A stretch of DNA of 64,000 nt from Alphaproteobacteria bacterium. Its GTDB lineage: Bacteria > Pseudomonadota > Alphaproteobacteria > Caedimonadales > UBA1908. Position numbers and translations under genes: made by a program. Within the stretch, counting starts at the first letter, position 1. Every line of letters begins with the position of its first letter. A model generated the notes under the pieces. It did not search any database and was not told the DNA's origin. It saw nothing but the letters and a program-made list of their open reading frames with translations. Shown one piece after another: positions 51,447 through 60,769 of this stretch. The stretch is from positions 382,063-446,062 of the forward strand of contig JACESU010000001.1 in assembly GCA_013911655.1 (NCBI GenBank), written 5' to 3'.

Positions 51447-51929
51447 TTACTCTTTGGTAAGGGGGCGGTTCAGGCGCCGTGCTACTTGATCCAGAAGACC
51501 ATTGGTGAAGGAGGCTTGCTTGGTGCCGCAAAACCCTCTGGTCAGATTTACGTATTCAGCAATGACAACGGGCGCAGGGGCAAAGGGGTGGGGCGTCATA
51601 AGTTCTGCGCTTCCTGCGCGCAAAATGGCAATGAGGACAGGCTCGTGCTTGTGAAGCTCAGATCCTTCGGGCAGAAGTTCTTGCAAAAGTGTATCAAGGG
51701 CGTCGCGTTCTTTGGCAAACACATCAAAAACAGTGGTAAAAAGGGGCGCATTTGGTTCAACGGGGTAATCATCGCGGCTATTTAACCGGTGTGTAAGGAA
51801 CTCTTCCCGGACAAAAGCAGGTACTTCCTTAGTGGCATTGACTTGAAAAAGGGCTTGAACAAGGGCAAGTCTTGCACACCTGGCTTGTTGATGGGCAAGG
51901 GGCATCCCTTTTTGTTTAGAACTCGACAT
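51447..51929 (-). CDS. nusB: Transcription antitermination protein NusB
   Basis: A 160-residue all-helical protein. The N-terminal ARCARLALVQALFQ and C-terminal PVVIAEYVNLTRGFCGTKQASFTNGLLDQVA are the NusB signatures. With NusE it binds boxA in rRNA leaders. The start is uncertain: ATG 51929, ATG 51950 and ATG 51905 are all in frame and none has a clear ribosome-binding site; 51929 gives the usual short lead before the first helix. It is divergent from yajC. Confidence 0.9.
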   Translation of the reverse strand: MSSSKQKGMPLAHQQARCARLALVQALFQVNATKEVPAFVREEFLTHRLNSRDDYPVEPNAPLFTTVFDVFAKERDALDTLLQELLPEGSELHKHEPVLIAILRAGSAELMTPHPFAPAPVVIAEYVNLTRGFCGTKQASFTNGLLDQVARRLNRPLTKE

Positions 51930-52118
51930 CACATATGTATAAAAATCCATCCCAATGCGGACTATGCCTTTTTGGCAGAAAAAGTGCAAGCTTTAATCCC
52001 AAAGGAGCCGCAGAAAAGGGATTGTAACCCCATGACAGACTTGCTGAGCCTTTCAGTTTTAGCTACAGTGACCTTCATCTTTTAACCATAACACACTCGC
52101 TGTAAGGAGCTTTTATAG

Positions 52119-52604
52119 ATGTTGAAACCACTGGGATTTTTAGGATTAATGTTGACCATTCCTGCAGCTCAAGCGGACATAGGGGCCGGCGCTCCTAGCG
52201 CCATTGTGCAGTTTGTGCCGTTTATTGCCATTTTTGCGCTTATGTATTTTTTAATTTTGCGCCCCAACCAAAAACGTGAAAAAGAGCGTCAAGCCATGAT
52301 CGCTGCCCTTAAAAGAGGGGACCGTGTGGTCACGAGTGGCGGCATCCTTGGCACTGTGCATAAAATCGTCAGTAATGAAGAGGTCCTTTTGGAGATCGCA
52401 GAAGATGTTCGCGTGCGCGTGCAGCGGGGCGCTGTGGCGCAAGTCCTTTCAAAGACAGAGCCTGTAAAGCCGTCTGCCGGAAAGAAGAGCGAAGAGGACG
52501 TGTTTCAAGAAGATGAGAGAAGTGCCGATACTCAAGAGGTTGCCTCTGATGACGCAGAAAACCCCAAGGTTGTGACGTCATCCCGTCGCAAGAAAAACTC
52601 TTAA
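52119..52604 (+). CDS. yajC: Preprotein translocase subunit YajC
   Basis: A 161-residue single-span membrane protein. The transmembrane helix and following motif (VPFIAIFALMYFLILRPNQKREKE) and GDRVVTSGGILGTV are typical. It works with SecDF at the Sec translocon. Here the C-terminal tail beyond residue ~110 is longer than usual and very charged (Glu/Asp/Lys-rich). A signal-like stretch precedes the helix. AAGGAG lies 9 bases before the ATG. secD/secF, its usual neighbours, do not follow. Confidence 0.9.
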   Translation: MLKPLGFLGLMLTIPAAQADIGAGAPSAIVQFVPFIAIFALMYFLILRPNQKREKERQAMIAALKRGDRVVTSGGILGTVHKIVSNEEVLLEIAEDVRVRVQRGAVAQVLSKTEPVKPSAGKKSEEDVFQEDERSADTQEVASDDAENPKVVTSSRRKKNS

Positions 52605-52618
52605 GTTTCTTCACGTAC

Positions 52619-52641
52619 AAAGCCCCCAATTTGGGGGCTTT
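52619..52641 (+). terminator. Rho-independent terminator of yajC
   Basis: AAAGCCCCCAA (52619-52629) pairs with TTGGGGGCTTT (52631-52641), followed by TC and TAG. It lies 21 bp before tpiA. Confidence 0.85.
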
Positions 52642-52661
52642 TCTAGCCAAAGAGTGTGCCC

Positions 52662-53402
52662 ATGACCCGTCCCTTGATTGTTGCCAACTGGAAAATGAAC
52701 ATGACCCTAGAGGAATCACGCGGGTGGTGCGCCTTTTGGCCAAAGGATTGGGGCGTAGAAAAAAAAACGGCCGAGGTTGTTGTGTGCCCCTCGTTTGTCC
52801 AGCTGCTTTTTGTGCAGGGGCGCCTTTTAGAGATCGGATTTAATCTTGGCGCTCAGGACTGTGCGGCCGCTGCAAGGGGGGCTCAGACAGGTGATGTAAG
52901 CGCTTGGATGCTAAAAGACGCGGGATGCCGGTATGTGATTGTGGGGCATTCAGAGCGTCGTGCAAACCATCAAGAGGATGACAATACTGTCTGCCAAAAA
53001 GCCCTGCAAGCCCTTTCAAGCGGTATGATCCCTATTGTGTGTATTGGGGAAACTCTGGATGAGCGCGCCCTCGGCAAAACAAACGAGGTGCTTACGCGTC
53101 AACTCACCCAAAGTCTGCCCCGTGACGTGGAAGAAAAACCCCTTGTGCTGGCCTACGAACCCGTTTGGGCCATTGGCACGGGGAAGGTACCAACGGTCGC
53201 TGAGATTACAAGCGCACACGCCCATATCGCCGCCGCTTTGATTTCCTTGGGATGGAAAAGTTCAACGCCCATCCTTTATGGAGGATCAGTTACACCGGAC
53301 AACGCGTCGCAGATTTTGGCTCTCCCTTTGGTGGGGGGGCTTCTTGTGGGCGGGGCAAGTCTTGTTCCTGAGAAATTCGATCAAATCATTAAAGCCGCTT
53401 AA
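52662..53402 (+). CDS. tpiA: Triosephosphate isomerase
   Basis: A 246-residue TIM barrel. The catalytic residues are Lys in VANWKMN, His in VIVGHSERR and Glu in LAYEPVWAIGTGK; the phosphate-binding GGSV and GGLLVGGASL are also present. It interconverts DHAP and glyceraldehyde-3-phosphate. ATG 52662 is preferred to GTG 52656. Together with gpmI it shows lower glycolysis/gluconeogenesis is kept. Confidence 0.97.
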   Translation: MTRPLIVANWKMNMTLEESRGWCAFWPKDWGVEKKTAEVVVCPSFVQLLFVQGRLLEIGFNLGAQDCAAAARGAQTGDVSAWMLKDAGCRYVIVGHSERRANHQEDDNTVCQKALQALSSGMIPIVCIGETLDERALGKTNEVLTRQLTQSLPRDVEEKPLVLAYEPVWAIGTGKVPTVAEITSAHAHIAAALISLGWKSSTPILYGGSVTPDNASQILALPLVGGLLVGGASLVPEKFDQIIKAA

Positions 53403-53483
53403 GCCCCCAGTGGGGGTAGCGCAGGGTTGGGTTATTCTTTAGTGCCTGCTATAATCCCTTGAAAGAGAACGAGGGAGAGTGGC

Positions 53484-53765
53484 ATGGGAAGACTTTTCTT
53501 TATCGTGTATTTAGTTGGCGCTAGTATCGGGAGGTGTGTTGCCCACGAGCCATCTCTTACCTTTGGGTGTGAGTGTTTACTGCAAAAGAATGAACGCCCA
53601 AATAGCACGATGTTCACCTTTGAGCGACGGCAACATTGGTCTGATGTCCAAGCATACTACCAAAAAATATGTGGTCTAGGCGCGCTTTCATACCGGGGAC
53701 AAACCCTTTTACCAGAAACGCCCTTGCACCCCTTTGCCATAAAATATGCCAAAATAGCGCTTTGA
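53484..53765 (+). CDS. Small possibly secreted protein of unknown function
   Basis: A 93-residue protein with a short hydrophobic N-terminus (LFFIVYLVGASIG) and cleavage possible after AHA-like CVA. It has four cysteines, one pair as CEC. GGGAG lies ~7 bases before ATG 53484, the main reason to accept it. It sits alone between tpiA and maeB. No homolog recognised; it could be spurious. Confidence 0.45.
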   Translation: MGRLFFIVYLVGASIGRCVAHEPSLTFGCECLLQKNERPNSTMFTFERRQHWSDVQAYYQKICGLGALSYRGQTLLPETPLHPFAIKYAKIAL

Positions 53766-53923
53766 AGGGCGTTCTTTGTAAAGTTCTCAGAAGTTTTGTG
53801 ATCACCCTCTATGAAAAATTGGGGCTCTTGTCAAAAACCTCTTGTTTTCTTCACGATCCCTCTTCGAAGGCTCAAAAGCTTGTGCTAAGGTCGCGGTAGT
53901 AAGAATTCTTAAGAGGCACGAGG

Positions 53924-56230
53924 ATGTCCAAAGACGATTTTAGAAAAAGCGCACTCTTGTATCATCAAGGGCCGACGCCCGGCAAGCTCACCATTGCGGC
54001 AACAAAGCCCTTGGCAAATCAACGGGACCTGTCCCTTGCCTATTCCCCGGGTGTGGCAGCCGCCTGCGAAGAGATCGAACAAGATCCAAGTGCGGCCTCC
54101 CTTTATACGGTGCGTGGAAATTTGGTCGCGGTCATTACCAACGGGACCGCCGTGCTGGGTCTTGGTGACATTGGGCCCTTGGCTGCTAAGCCTGTCATGG
54201 AAGGCAAAGCCGTTCTTTTTAAAAAGTTTGCTAATATCGATGTTTTTGATATCGAAATTGAAGAAAAAGATCCCCAAAAGCTCATTGATATTATTGTCAG
54301 CCTTGCACCTACCTTTGGCGCCATTAATCTAGAAGATATCAAAGCGCCTGAGTGTTTTGAGATCGAACGCGAACTTAAAAAACGCCTCAATATTCCTGTG
54401 TTTCACGATGACCAGCATGGAACGGCCATCATTGTGGCGGCGGCGGTCCTGAACGGTCTGCACCTTGTGAAAAAAGATATTGCGAAGGTTAAGCTTGCCG
54501 TATCTGGTGCGGGAGCCGCCGGGATTGCCTGTATAGAGCTTCTGGAAGAGCTGGGTCTTAGGCGCGAAAATATTTTTGCAGCTGATGCCAAAGGCGTTCT
54601 TTACGAAGGGCGCGAGAATATGGATGCCTCTAAGGCCGTGTACGCCCAAAAAACATCTGCGCGCACCTTGGGCGAGATCATTAAAGGCGCTGATATTTTT
54701 CTGGGACTCTCAACGGGCAATATTGTGACCGAGGATATGGTCAAATCTATGGCGGAAAATCCTATTATTTTGGCGCTTGCTAACCCCAATCCTGAAATTA
54801 ATCCAGAGCTTGCCAAGCGCGTACGCCCAGACGCCATCGTGGCCACAGGTCGGTCTGACTTTGTGAACCAGGTCAATAACGTTCTATGCTTTCCGTACAT
54901 CTTCCGCGGTGCCTTGGATGTGGGGGCTACAGAAATTAATGAAGAGATGAAGCTGGCATGCGTGCACGCGCTGGCTACCCTTGCGCGCGCTGAGCTTTCA
55001 GATATTGTGAGCCGCGCTTATGAGGGTGAAGAGATGCGTTTTGGGCCTGACTACATTATTCCCAAACCCTTTGATCCGCGCCTTGTGATCGAAGTAGCGC
55101 CTGCTGTCGCTCAGGCCGCCATGGATGCGGGCGTTGCCACTCGCCCCATTAAAGATATGGAAGCTTATAAGCAAACCCTCAGTCAACATGTTTACCGTTC
55201 AGGTCTTGCTATGCGCCCCTTGTTTGCAAGGGCAAAGAAAGATCCCAAGCGCGTTGTATATACTGAAGGCGAGGACGAACGCATTTTGCGTGCGGCACAA
55301 ATCGTTGTGGATGAAAAGCTCGCGCATCCCATTCTTATTGGCCGTCCCCGCGTTGTCACAACACGTCTTGAGCGTATGGGGCTTCGTATAAAGCCAGGAG
55401 TGGATTTCGAGCTCATTGACCCGGAGAACGACCACCGTTTCCCCGTTTATTGGCAAGCGTACTACAAACAGATGGCAAGACGCGGCGTAACCCCAGATCT
55501 TGCCAAAACCATTGTCCGTACAGATACCTCGGTGATTGGTGCCATGATGGTGACCATGGGTGCTGCTGACGCTGTTCTATGTGGTCCTGTGGGACGATAT
55601 CAAGCGCATTTGAAGACAGTCATGCAGCTGATTGGCCCTGCCACAGACACAGGGGTAACCGCGTCCTTAAGCGTCATGGTCCTGGATCAAGGCGTGTTGT
55701 TTCTAACCGACGGCTTTGTGAACGAAAACCCCTCGGCTTATGAGATCGCTGAAATTACCGCCCTTGCAGCCGAGCAAGTGCGTCAATTTGGGTTCGAGCC
55801 TAAAGTTGCGCTTTTGTCCCACTCAAGTTTTGGCTCAACGGACGCTGTTTCTGCCATTAAAATGCGCGAGGCCGTCAAGATTCTTCATGTAAGACACCCA
55901 GATCTTGAGGTGGAGGGCGAAATGCACGCCGATGACGCGTTGGATGAGCGCTTGAGACACAGACTTTTCCCAGATTCGAAACTGACCGGTCAGGCGAACC
56001 TTCTTGTGATGCCGTGTATTGACGCTGCAAATATTGCGTTCAATCTGTTAAAAGCTGTGGCAGGAGGGCAACCCATTGGTCCATTTTTGATCGGCCTTAA
56101 GCACGCGGCGCATATTTTGACCCCGTCGGTGACTGTTCGTGGTATTATCAACAATACCGCCATGGCAGTGGCAGATGCGCAGCGATGCTGTGAGGGCCAA
56201 GAAGAAAAGAAGCTAGGACGTAATGGATAA
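53924..56230 (+). CDS. maeB: NADP-dependent malic enzyme with C-terminal phosphotransacetylase-like domain
   Basis: A 768-residue two-domain protein. The malic enzyme domain (1-~420) has the YSPGVAA-x-C region, [28 protein letters not shown] and the NADP site [15 protein letters not shown]. The PTA-like domain (~430-760) carries [15 protein letters not shown] and LLSHSSFGS. It decarboxylates malate to pyruvate, making NADPH; the PTA part is thought to be regulatory. A GAGG lies just before the ATG. Its end overlaps mgtE by 8 bp. Confidence 0.96.
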   Translation: MSKDDFRKSALLYHQGPTPGKLTIAATKPLANQRDLSLAYSPGVAAACEEIEQDPSAASLYTVRGNLVAVITNGTAVLGLGDIGPLAAKPVMEGKAVLFKKFANIDVFDIEIEEKDPQKLIDIIVSLAPTFGAINLEDIKAPECFEIERELKKRLNIPVFHDDQHGTAIIVAAAVLNGLHLVKKDIAKVKLAVSGAGAAGIACIELLEELGLRRENIFAADAKGVLYEGRENMDASKAVYAQKTSARTLGEIIKGADIFLGLSTGNIVTEDMVKSMAENPIILALANPNPEINPELAKRVRPDAIVATGRSDFVNQVNNVLCFPYIFRGALDVGATEINEEMKLACVHALATLARAELSDIVSRAYEGEEMRFGPDYIIPKPFDPRLVIEVAPAVAQAAMDAGVATRPIKDMEAYKQTLSQHVYRSGLAMRPLFARAKKDPKRVVYTEGEDERILRAAQIVVDEKLAHPILIGRPRVVTTRLERMGLRIKPGVDFELIDPENDHRFPVYWQAYYKQMARRGVTPDLAKTIVRTDTSVIGAMMVTMGAADAVLCGPVGRYQAHLKTVMQLIGPATDTGVTASLSVMVLDQGVLFLTDGFVNENPSAYEIAEITALAAEQVRQFGFEPKVALLSHSSFGSTDAVSAIKMREAVKILHVRHPDLEVEGEMHADDALDERLRHRLFPDSKLTGQANLLVMPCIDAANIAFNLLKAVAGGQPIGPFLIGLKHAAHILTPSVTVRGIINNTAMAVADAQRCCEGQEEKKLGRNG

Positions 56231-57608
56231 AGTCAGTGACCGACAACTCTCTCCTCTGCCAGAAGATCAGGTAGAGGCGCTTGCTTTCTTGAAGGGACAG
56301 GCTCTTCATGCCCTGGAAGAAGGCAATCATGAGGCGTTGGTCAGTCTTGCTACAGACTATCACGCGGCGGACGTTGCGGATCTTTTGGAGGCACTGACTT
56401 CTGATGACCGCAGGGCCTTCCTTGATATCGTCAAGTTTGATCTGCCGGCAGAGGTTGTCTCTGAGCTCGATGAATCTCTACGCGAAGAGGTTTTTGAGAT
56501 CTTGGGACCTGCGGGTGTGGCGGCAGTTATGGCCGAGCTTCACACTGACGATGCCCTTGATCTTTTGGTGGACCTGGATGAAGAACAACAACGCGACATT
56601 TTGTCGTCGGTTTCGGCCGGGGACCGCGCTCTTTTAGAAGAGGGCCTGTCCTATCCTGAAGATAGTGCGGGCCGTTTGATGCAGCAGGAAATCGTGTGCG
56701 TCCCACCCTTCTGGACGGTAGCGGAGGCCATCGACTTTGTGCGGGAAATGGAAGCCGTTTCCGATAATCTTTACGACATCTATGTGATTGATCCAAGCCA
56801 CCAACCCATTGGCGGTATTTCTGTCGGATCTCTTTTAAAGAATCCCTTAGACATGAAGATGTCTGATGTGATGCGCACGGACATTCACCCTTTGCAAGTC
56901 ACCGAAGATCAAGAGCGTGTGGCGCACTTGTTTAGAAGGTACGCCCTTGTTTCAGCCCCTGTTGTGGACGAACACGGCCGCATTGTGGGCATGATTACCT
57001 TTGACGATGTCATTACCGTCATCGACGAAGAGGCCGAAGAAGACCTTTTGCTTATGGCCAATGTGGGAGAATCCGACTTCCACGAACCCGTGCTGACAAC
57101 CGCGTATTGGCGCACAAGATGGCTTCTTGTAACGCTGTTTGACGTGCTGGTCTCGGCGGTGGTTATTGCCTATTTCGAGCCCTCTATTCAAGCGATCACA
57201 GCTCTTGCGTTTCTCATGCCCATTGGTGCCAATCTAAGTGGCAGCTTTGGGATGCAGGTCACGACGGTGATGGTGCGCGCCCTTGCGACCAATGCAGTGC
57301 GAGAAACGGATACGTGGCGCGCAGTGGGTAAAGAAGTCCGCGTCGCCTTGATTGTGGGAGGCGGGTTTGCTGTGTGCTGCGGAGGACTTGCCAGTCTTTG
57401 GCTGATGGACTCTGCCCTTGGGATTGTGCTTGGCGCCAGTCTATTCCTTGATATGATTTGGGCCGCTTTTGCGGGTGCCCTTGTCCCCATCGTTATTGAC
57501 CGGTTTAAATTGGACCCCGCTATTAGTTCGGGGCCCATTATTACAACGTCGACAGATATTTTTGGCTTTGCTATTTTTCTTGGACTTGCAACGGCATTCC
57601 TTTTATAG
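56223..57608 (+). CDS. mgtE: Magnesium transporter MgtE
   Basis: A 461-residue channel. The cytosolic N domain (residues ~25-140) has the superhelical D-x-A-D-[LV]-L and LP-x-[ED] repeats. A CBS pair (~145-265) follows, then five transmembrane helices with PIGANLSGSFGMQ near 335 and the pore-facing PIVIDRF. MgtE admits Mg2+ and is gated by Mg2+ binding to the N/CBS domains. AGGA lies 5 bases before ATG 56223. It is coupled to maeB by overlap. Confidence 0.94.
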   Translation: MDKVSDRQLSPLPEDQVEALAFLKGQALHALEEGNHEALVSLATDYHAADVADLLEALTSDDRRAFLDIVKFDLPAEVVSELDESLREEVFEILGPAGVAAVMAELHTDDALDLLVDLDEEQQRDILSSVSAGDRALLEEGLSYPEDSAGRLMQQEIVCVPPFWTVAEAIDFVREMEAVSDNLYDIYVIDPSHQPIGGISVGSLLKNPLDMKMSDVMRTDIHPLQVTEDQERVAHLFRRYALVSAPVVDEHGRIVGMITFDDVITVIDEEAEEDLLLMANVGESDFHEPVLTTAYWRTRWLLVTLFDVLVSAVVIAYFEPSIQAITALAFLMPIGANLSGSFGMQVTTVMVRALATNAVRETDTWRAVGKEVRVALIVGGGFAVCCGGLASLWLMDSALGIVLGASLFLDMIWAAFAGALVPIVIDRFKLDPAISSGPIITTSTDIFGFAIFLGLATAFLL

Positions 57609-57698
57609 AAAAGGGGTTTCTTCTTCTGTTTTCTCTTTACTGTTTATTAATAATATTTCTTCTAGCATGGACGGTTCAGCATGCGATATGGAGGAATT

Positions 57699-59276
57699 AT
57701 GTTAAAGCAGGTATACGTTTTTTCACTGGCATTGTTATTAAGCTCAGGATATGTACTAGCAAGCCAGCCCACGACGGTTAAGGAAAACCCGTCAGAAATC
57801 CCACAAATTCCTCTCACATCTGTGGGCACCAGTCATGGGGACATCCAGGGGGCAAGACCCGAGAAGGCGCTGGACGATACGCGAGCTCTTCTCATCACGC
57901 CGCACACTTTTCCTGCATCGACCTCGACCCAAAGCGCGCAGCGTCCGTCGATGCGACGTTTTACGCTTGCTGATTCCACGAAAAATCAAACGAATGAACG
58001 AGATATGGACGCGGTTAGAACAATGCTGACCCTCGATGGTGGCGGTGGACGCGGGTATATCACTATGCTTATTTTACATGCGGTTGAATTAAGAGTCCGG
58101 GCAATTTTGGGAGACAATACGATACGTCTTGCGGAGTGCTTTGACCTTATTGGAGGCACGTCGGCCGGGGCCATTGCGGCAGCTGTTCTGACAAAGGCCG
58201 ATCCGACAAACGCGAAACGGCCCCAACACGATATAGGGATCATGGTTGATTTCTTTGAAAAAGGTGAAGCTGCGAAAATGTTCGAACGAAGCCTGTGGCA
58301 AAAAGTAACGTCTGGCTTTGGTCTTTTGGATGAACAGTACTCAAGTGAACCCCTTAAAAAAGCTTTGAAAGGATACGTGGGAGATTCAAAACTAAGGGAT
58401 GCTTGTATTCCGACATTCATTACAACCTTTGAATTATTAAAGACACTTCCTGGTTCAGCGCCTCGCCTGTTCACCAGCTATGCGACTTCAGAAGATCCGT
58501 TCTATGATGTAAAGGCAAGTCAGGCCGCCATGGCGTCAGGTGCCGCCCCAACCTATTTCGAGCGCGTCTCTATTTTTTCAAATATTCTTCAAAATCCTCA
58601 TCTGAAATTAGATGAAACTCAAAGGCGTTTGCTTACCGCAGTTTTAATGAAGGGAATGCTGACGGCAGGTGCTGAACATGAAGAGAAAGTCATTGAAGAG
58701 GCTGCCAATACGAATACCTTAGATGCACAAAGCGTATCTCAAAACTCTAATCAAGTTGGGAGGAAACCACTCTTATGTGAACCTTCCAAATCAAAGAAAA
58801 AAGATAAATTTAAAGAGCATTTTTTTATTGATGGCGGGATGACGGGGGCTAATGATCCAACTTTGGTAGGGATTGCTCAAATATACACCCTCCATCCAAC
58901 GCTTAGAAAAAGAGATATGGAAGTGTTGTCTGTCGGAACCGGTATTGCGCCCATGCTTTATGATGGCGAGAAAGCGACTAATTGGGGTCTTCTTGGGTGG
59001 TTACAGCCGATTATCACCATTGCTTTGAATGCACCAACGCAGACAAATAACTTAACCATGGAATGGCTGTTCAAAAAGGGCGGATACACAAGATGGTCCC
59101 CAACCCTAGAGCAAGCCATCAGTCTTGATGCTCTTGATGCACATACAATGGAGAATATGAAATCAGTCACACTTGCCTTTATTGAAGCGCACAAAGAAGA
59201 GATGGAAAAACAAGCGCAAACACTGGCAGCGCGTTACAGGGCAAAACAAGGAGCTTCACAAGAAGAACAAGACTAG
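57699..59276 (+). CDS. Secreted patatin-like phospholipase
   Basis: A 525-residue protein. It has a signal peptide (MLKQVYVFSLALLLSSGYVLA) and a ~75-residue disordered linker. The patatin domain carries the oxyanion loop LTLDGGGGRGY, the nucleophile elbow GGTSAGAI (S155) and the catalytic Asp in IDGG (D378). An insertion with a polar, Lys-rich end separates Ser and Asp. ATG 57699 has GGAGG 3-4 bases upstream. Patatins cleave acyl chains from phospholipids; secreted ones act on host membranes in several intracellular bacteria. The export route past the periplasm is unknown. Confidence 0.88.
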   Translation: MLKQVYVFSLALLLSSGYVLASQPTTVKENPSEIPQIPLTSVGTSHGDIQGARPEKALDDTRALLITPHTFPASTSTQSAQRPSMRRFTLADSTKNQTNERDMDAVRTMLTLDGGGGRGYITMLILHAVELRVRAILGDNTIRLAECFDLIGGTSAGAIAAAVLTKADPTNAKRPQHDIGIMVDFFEKGEAAKMFERSLWQKVTSGFGLLDEQYSSEPLKKALKGYVGDSKLRDACIPTFITTFELLKTLPGSAPRLFTSYATSEDPFYDVKASQAAMASGAAPTYFERVSIFSNILQNPHLKLDETQRRLLTAVLMKGMLTAGAEHEEKVIEEAANTNTLDAQSVSQNSNQVGRKPLLCEPSKSKKKDKFKEHFFIDGGMTGANDPTLVGIAQIYTLHPTLRKRDMEVLSVGTGIAPMLYDGEKATNWGLLGWLQPIITIALNAPTQTNNLTMEWLFKKGGYTRWSPTLEQAISLDALDAHTMENMKSVTLAFIEAHKEEMEKQAQTLAARYRAKQGASQEEQD

Positions 59277-59283
59277 ACGCTTG

Positions 59284-59316
59284 AGGGACGATCAGAAAGT
59301 GTTGTGGTCGTCCCTT
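59284..59316 (+). terminator. Rho-independent terminator of the patatin gene
   Basis: AGGGACGA (59284-59291) pairs with TCGTCCCT (59308-59315), ending in TTTAAT. It begins 8 bp past the stop. Confidence 0.7.
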
Positions 59317-59412
59317 TAATACTCAAGTCACAATTTTGTCATTTGGTAAGAGGGTTTGACTCCGGCGATGCCTCGGCTATACTGAAGGGGTTAGTAAAAC
59401 CAGGAGGCGACC

Positions 59413-59772
59413 GTGAAGAAAATCATAAAGTTATCGATAGTTGCAAGCTTGATGTGTGGTGTAAGTGTGGGCTACGCCAGTGACGACCAAGGGGATGATA
59501 AAAAACCTGTGGCACCTGTGACCCCTGTCGTGGATACCAGTGTGGACGACAAAAAAATAGATGGCGATGCTGGTGGCACATCAGTTGTGGTAGATGACAA
59601 GAAAGACACCCCTAGTGGCGGCACAGATGCCATCACCCCAGAAGACATAAAGCCTGCTGATGATGGAAGCAAAGATGCTGGCAAAACGGGCGGTGATGTT
59701 GGTGGCGGTTCCGCGGGGGGAAAAGTCAAAAAGAAAAAATCTGGATGCTTTAGCTGTTTTAGTAGTAAGTAG
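59413..59772 (+). CDS. Small secreted Asp/Gly/Lys-rich protein with a polybasic, cysteine-containing tail
   Basis: A 119-residue protein starting at GTG 59413, with AGGAGG 5 bases upstream. It has a signal peptide (KKIIKLSIVASLMCGVSVGYA). The mature part is low-complexity, rich in Asp, Lys, Gly, Pro and Thr, and probably unstructured. It ends KVKKKKSGCFSCFSSK, a basic run followed by two cysteines. I recognise no family. The tail could bind membranes or be lipid-modified if delivered to a host, but that is speculation. Confidence 0.68.
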   Translation: MKKIIKLSIVASLMCGVSVGYASDDQGDDKKPVAPVTPVVDTSVDDKKIDGDAGGTSVVVDDKKDTPSGGTDAITPEDIKPADDGSKDAGKTGGDVGGGSAGGKVKKKKSGCFSCFSSK

Positions 59773-59807
59773 TCTTTTTAAAATATCCTGCGTCACGTTT
59801 TTGTGAG

Positions 59808-59848
59808 ATAATAAAGTAAGTTCTTTTTAAGGGAGCTTACTTTATTAT
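59808..59848. terminator. AT-rich long hairpin upstream of lysR
   Basis: ATAATAAAGTAAG (59808-59820) pairs perfectly with CTTACTTTATTAT (59836-59848), loop of 15 bases. It may end the 59413 transcript; as an inverted repeat 28 bp before the LysR-type gene it could also be an operator. Confidence 0.55.
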
Positions 59849-59876
59849 ATAAGAAAAATAGGATGAGGCGCCTTGT

Positions 59877-60758
59877 ATGAACTTAGATAGACTTAGACTT
59901 TTTTACTATGTTGCAAAGGCACAGAGCTTTACCCATACGGATATTCCCCTAAGTCCGTCTGCCCTTAGTCGTCAAATCAGCACGCTTGAGCATGAGTTAA
60001 AATCCGTTTTATTCCATCGGTACCCCAGAAAACTAGAGCTGACTGATAAGGGACATATGCTCTTTGAGCTTGCGAGCAAGTTCCTGGTAGAGATGGAAAA
60101 TGTTGAGCGCTTTCTTAAAGACAAAGACAGTGAACCCAAAGGAATTTTGCGCCTAACGGCTCCTTTTGGGTGGGCCTCAAGCCTTCTTTTTGATATGTTG
60201 CCGGCGTATTTGGACAAATACCCCCAGATGCGTCTTCATATAAAGGCTGTCGACAGTGAACCCAATTTCTCAGAAGGGAAAGTGGATTTGGCGATCTTTC
60301 CGTTCCTTCCAAATGCCCCTCACTTAAAATACAAGCATTTGTACCGGTTTCATTTGAAGCTATACGCATCTAAAGAGTACATCGCAAAGCATGGCCTTCC
60401 AGAGCGGCCAGAGGATCTAGATCACCACAAACTTATTGCCTATGATCAAGATTTCTCGCCCTTTCGTCAGGTGGGTTGGCATTTAACGTTGGGACGTGCT
60501 CCTGACAAACCCCGTGAACCTTTTTTGGTGGTAAGTGATTTATATCAAGCTGTCGTCAAAGGACTTGGGATTACGGCTCTTGCCGTTGAAAACCCTCTAA
60601 GGATTAAAAGTGATCTTGTAGAGGTACTACCAGAGTATGATGGCCCAGATTTGGATATCTATTGTATTTATCCCGATCATTTGGTGGGATCTAGGCGTGT
60701 GCAGTCTTTTATCGATTTTTTGTCGGCAAGCGTCCAAGAGTTGATCCAAAAAATTTAA
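59877..60758 (+). CDS. LysR-family transcriptional regulator
   Basis: A 293-residue regulator. The N-terminal winged helix-turn-helix (residues 1-60) reads LRLFYYVAKAQSFT, then LSPSALSRQISTLEHEL. The C-terminal periplasmic-binding-like effector domain is complete (GILRLTAPFGWASSLL, VDLAIFPFLP). GAGG lies ~8 bases before the ATG. No divergent target gene is present; the next gene is convergent, so its regulon is elsewhere or autoregulated. Effector unknown. Confidence 0.9.
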   Translation: MNLDRLRLFYYVAKAQSFTHTDIPLSPSALSRQISTLEHELKSVLFHRYPRKLELTDKGHMLFELASKFLVEMENVERFLKDKDSEPKGILRLTAPFGWASSLLFDMLPAYLDKYPQMRLHIKAVDSEPNFSEGKVDLAIFPFLPNAPHLKYKHLYRFHLKLYASKEYIAKHGLPERPEDLDHHKLIAYDQDFSPFRQVGWHLTLGRAPDKPREPFLVVSDLYQAVVKGLGITALAVENPLRIKSDLVEVLPEYDGPDLDIYCIYPDHLVGSRRVQSFIDFLSASVQELIQKI

Positions 60759-60769
60759 CAGAGTCCTCT

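Noticed and set aside
52032-52085. 17-codon hydrophobic frame (MTDLLSLSVLATVTFIF) before yajC as a possible secretion-monitoring leader
   Set aside because: No good ribosome-binding site, no arrest-like motif and no clear hairpin between it and yajC.
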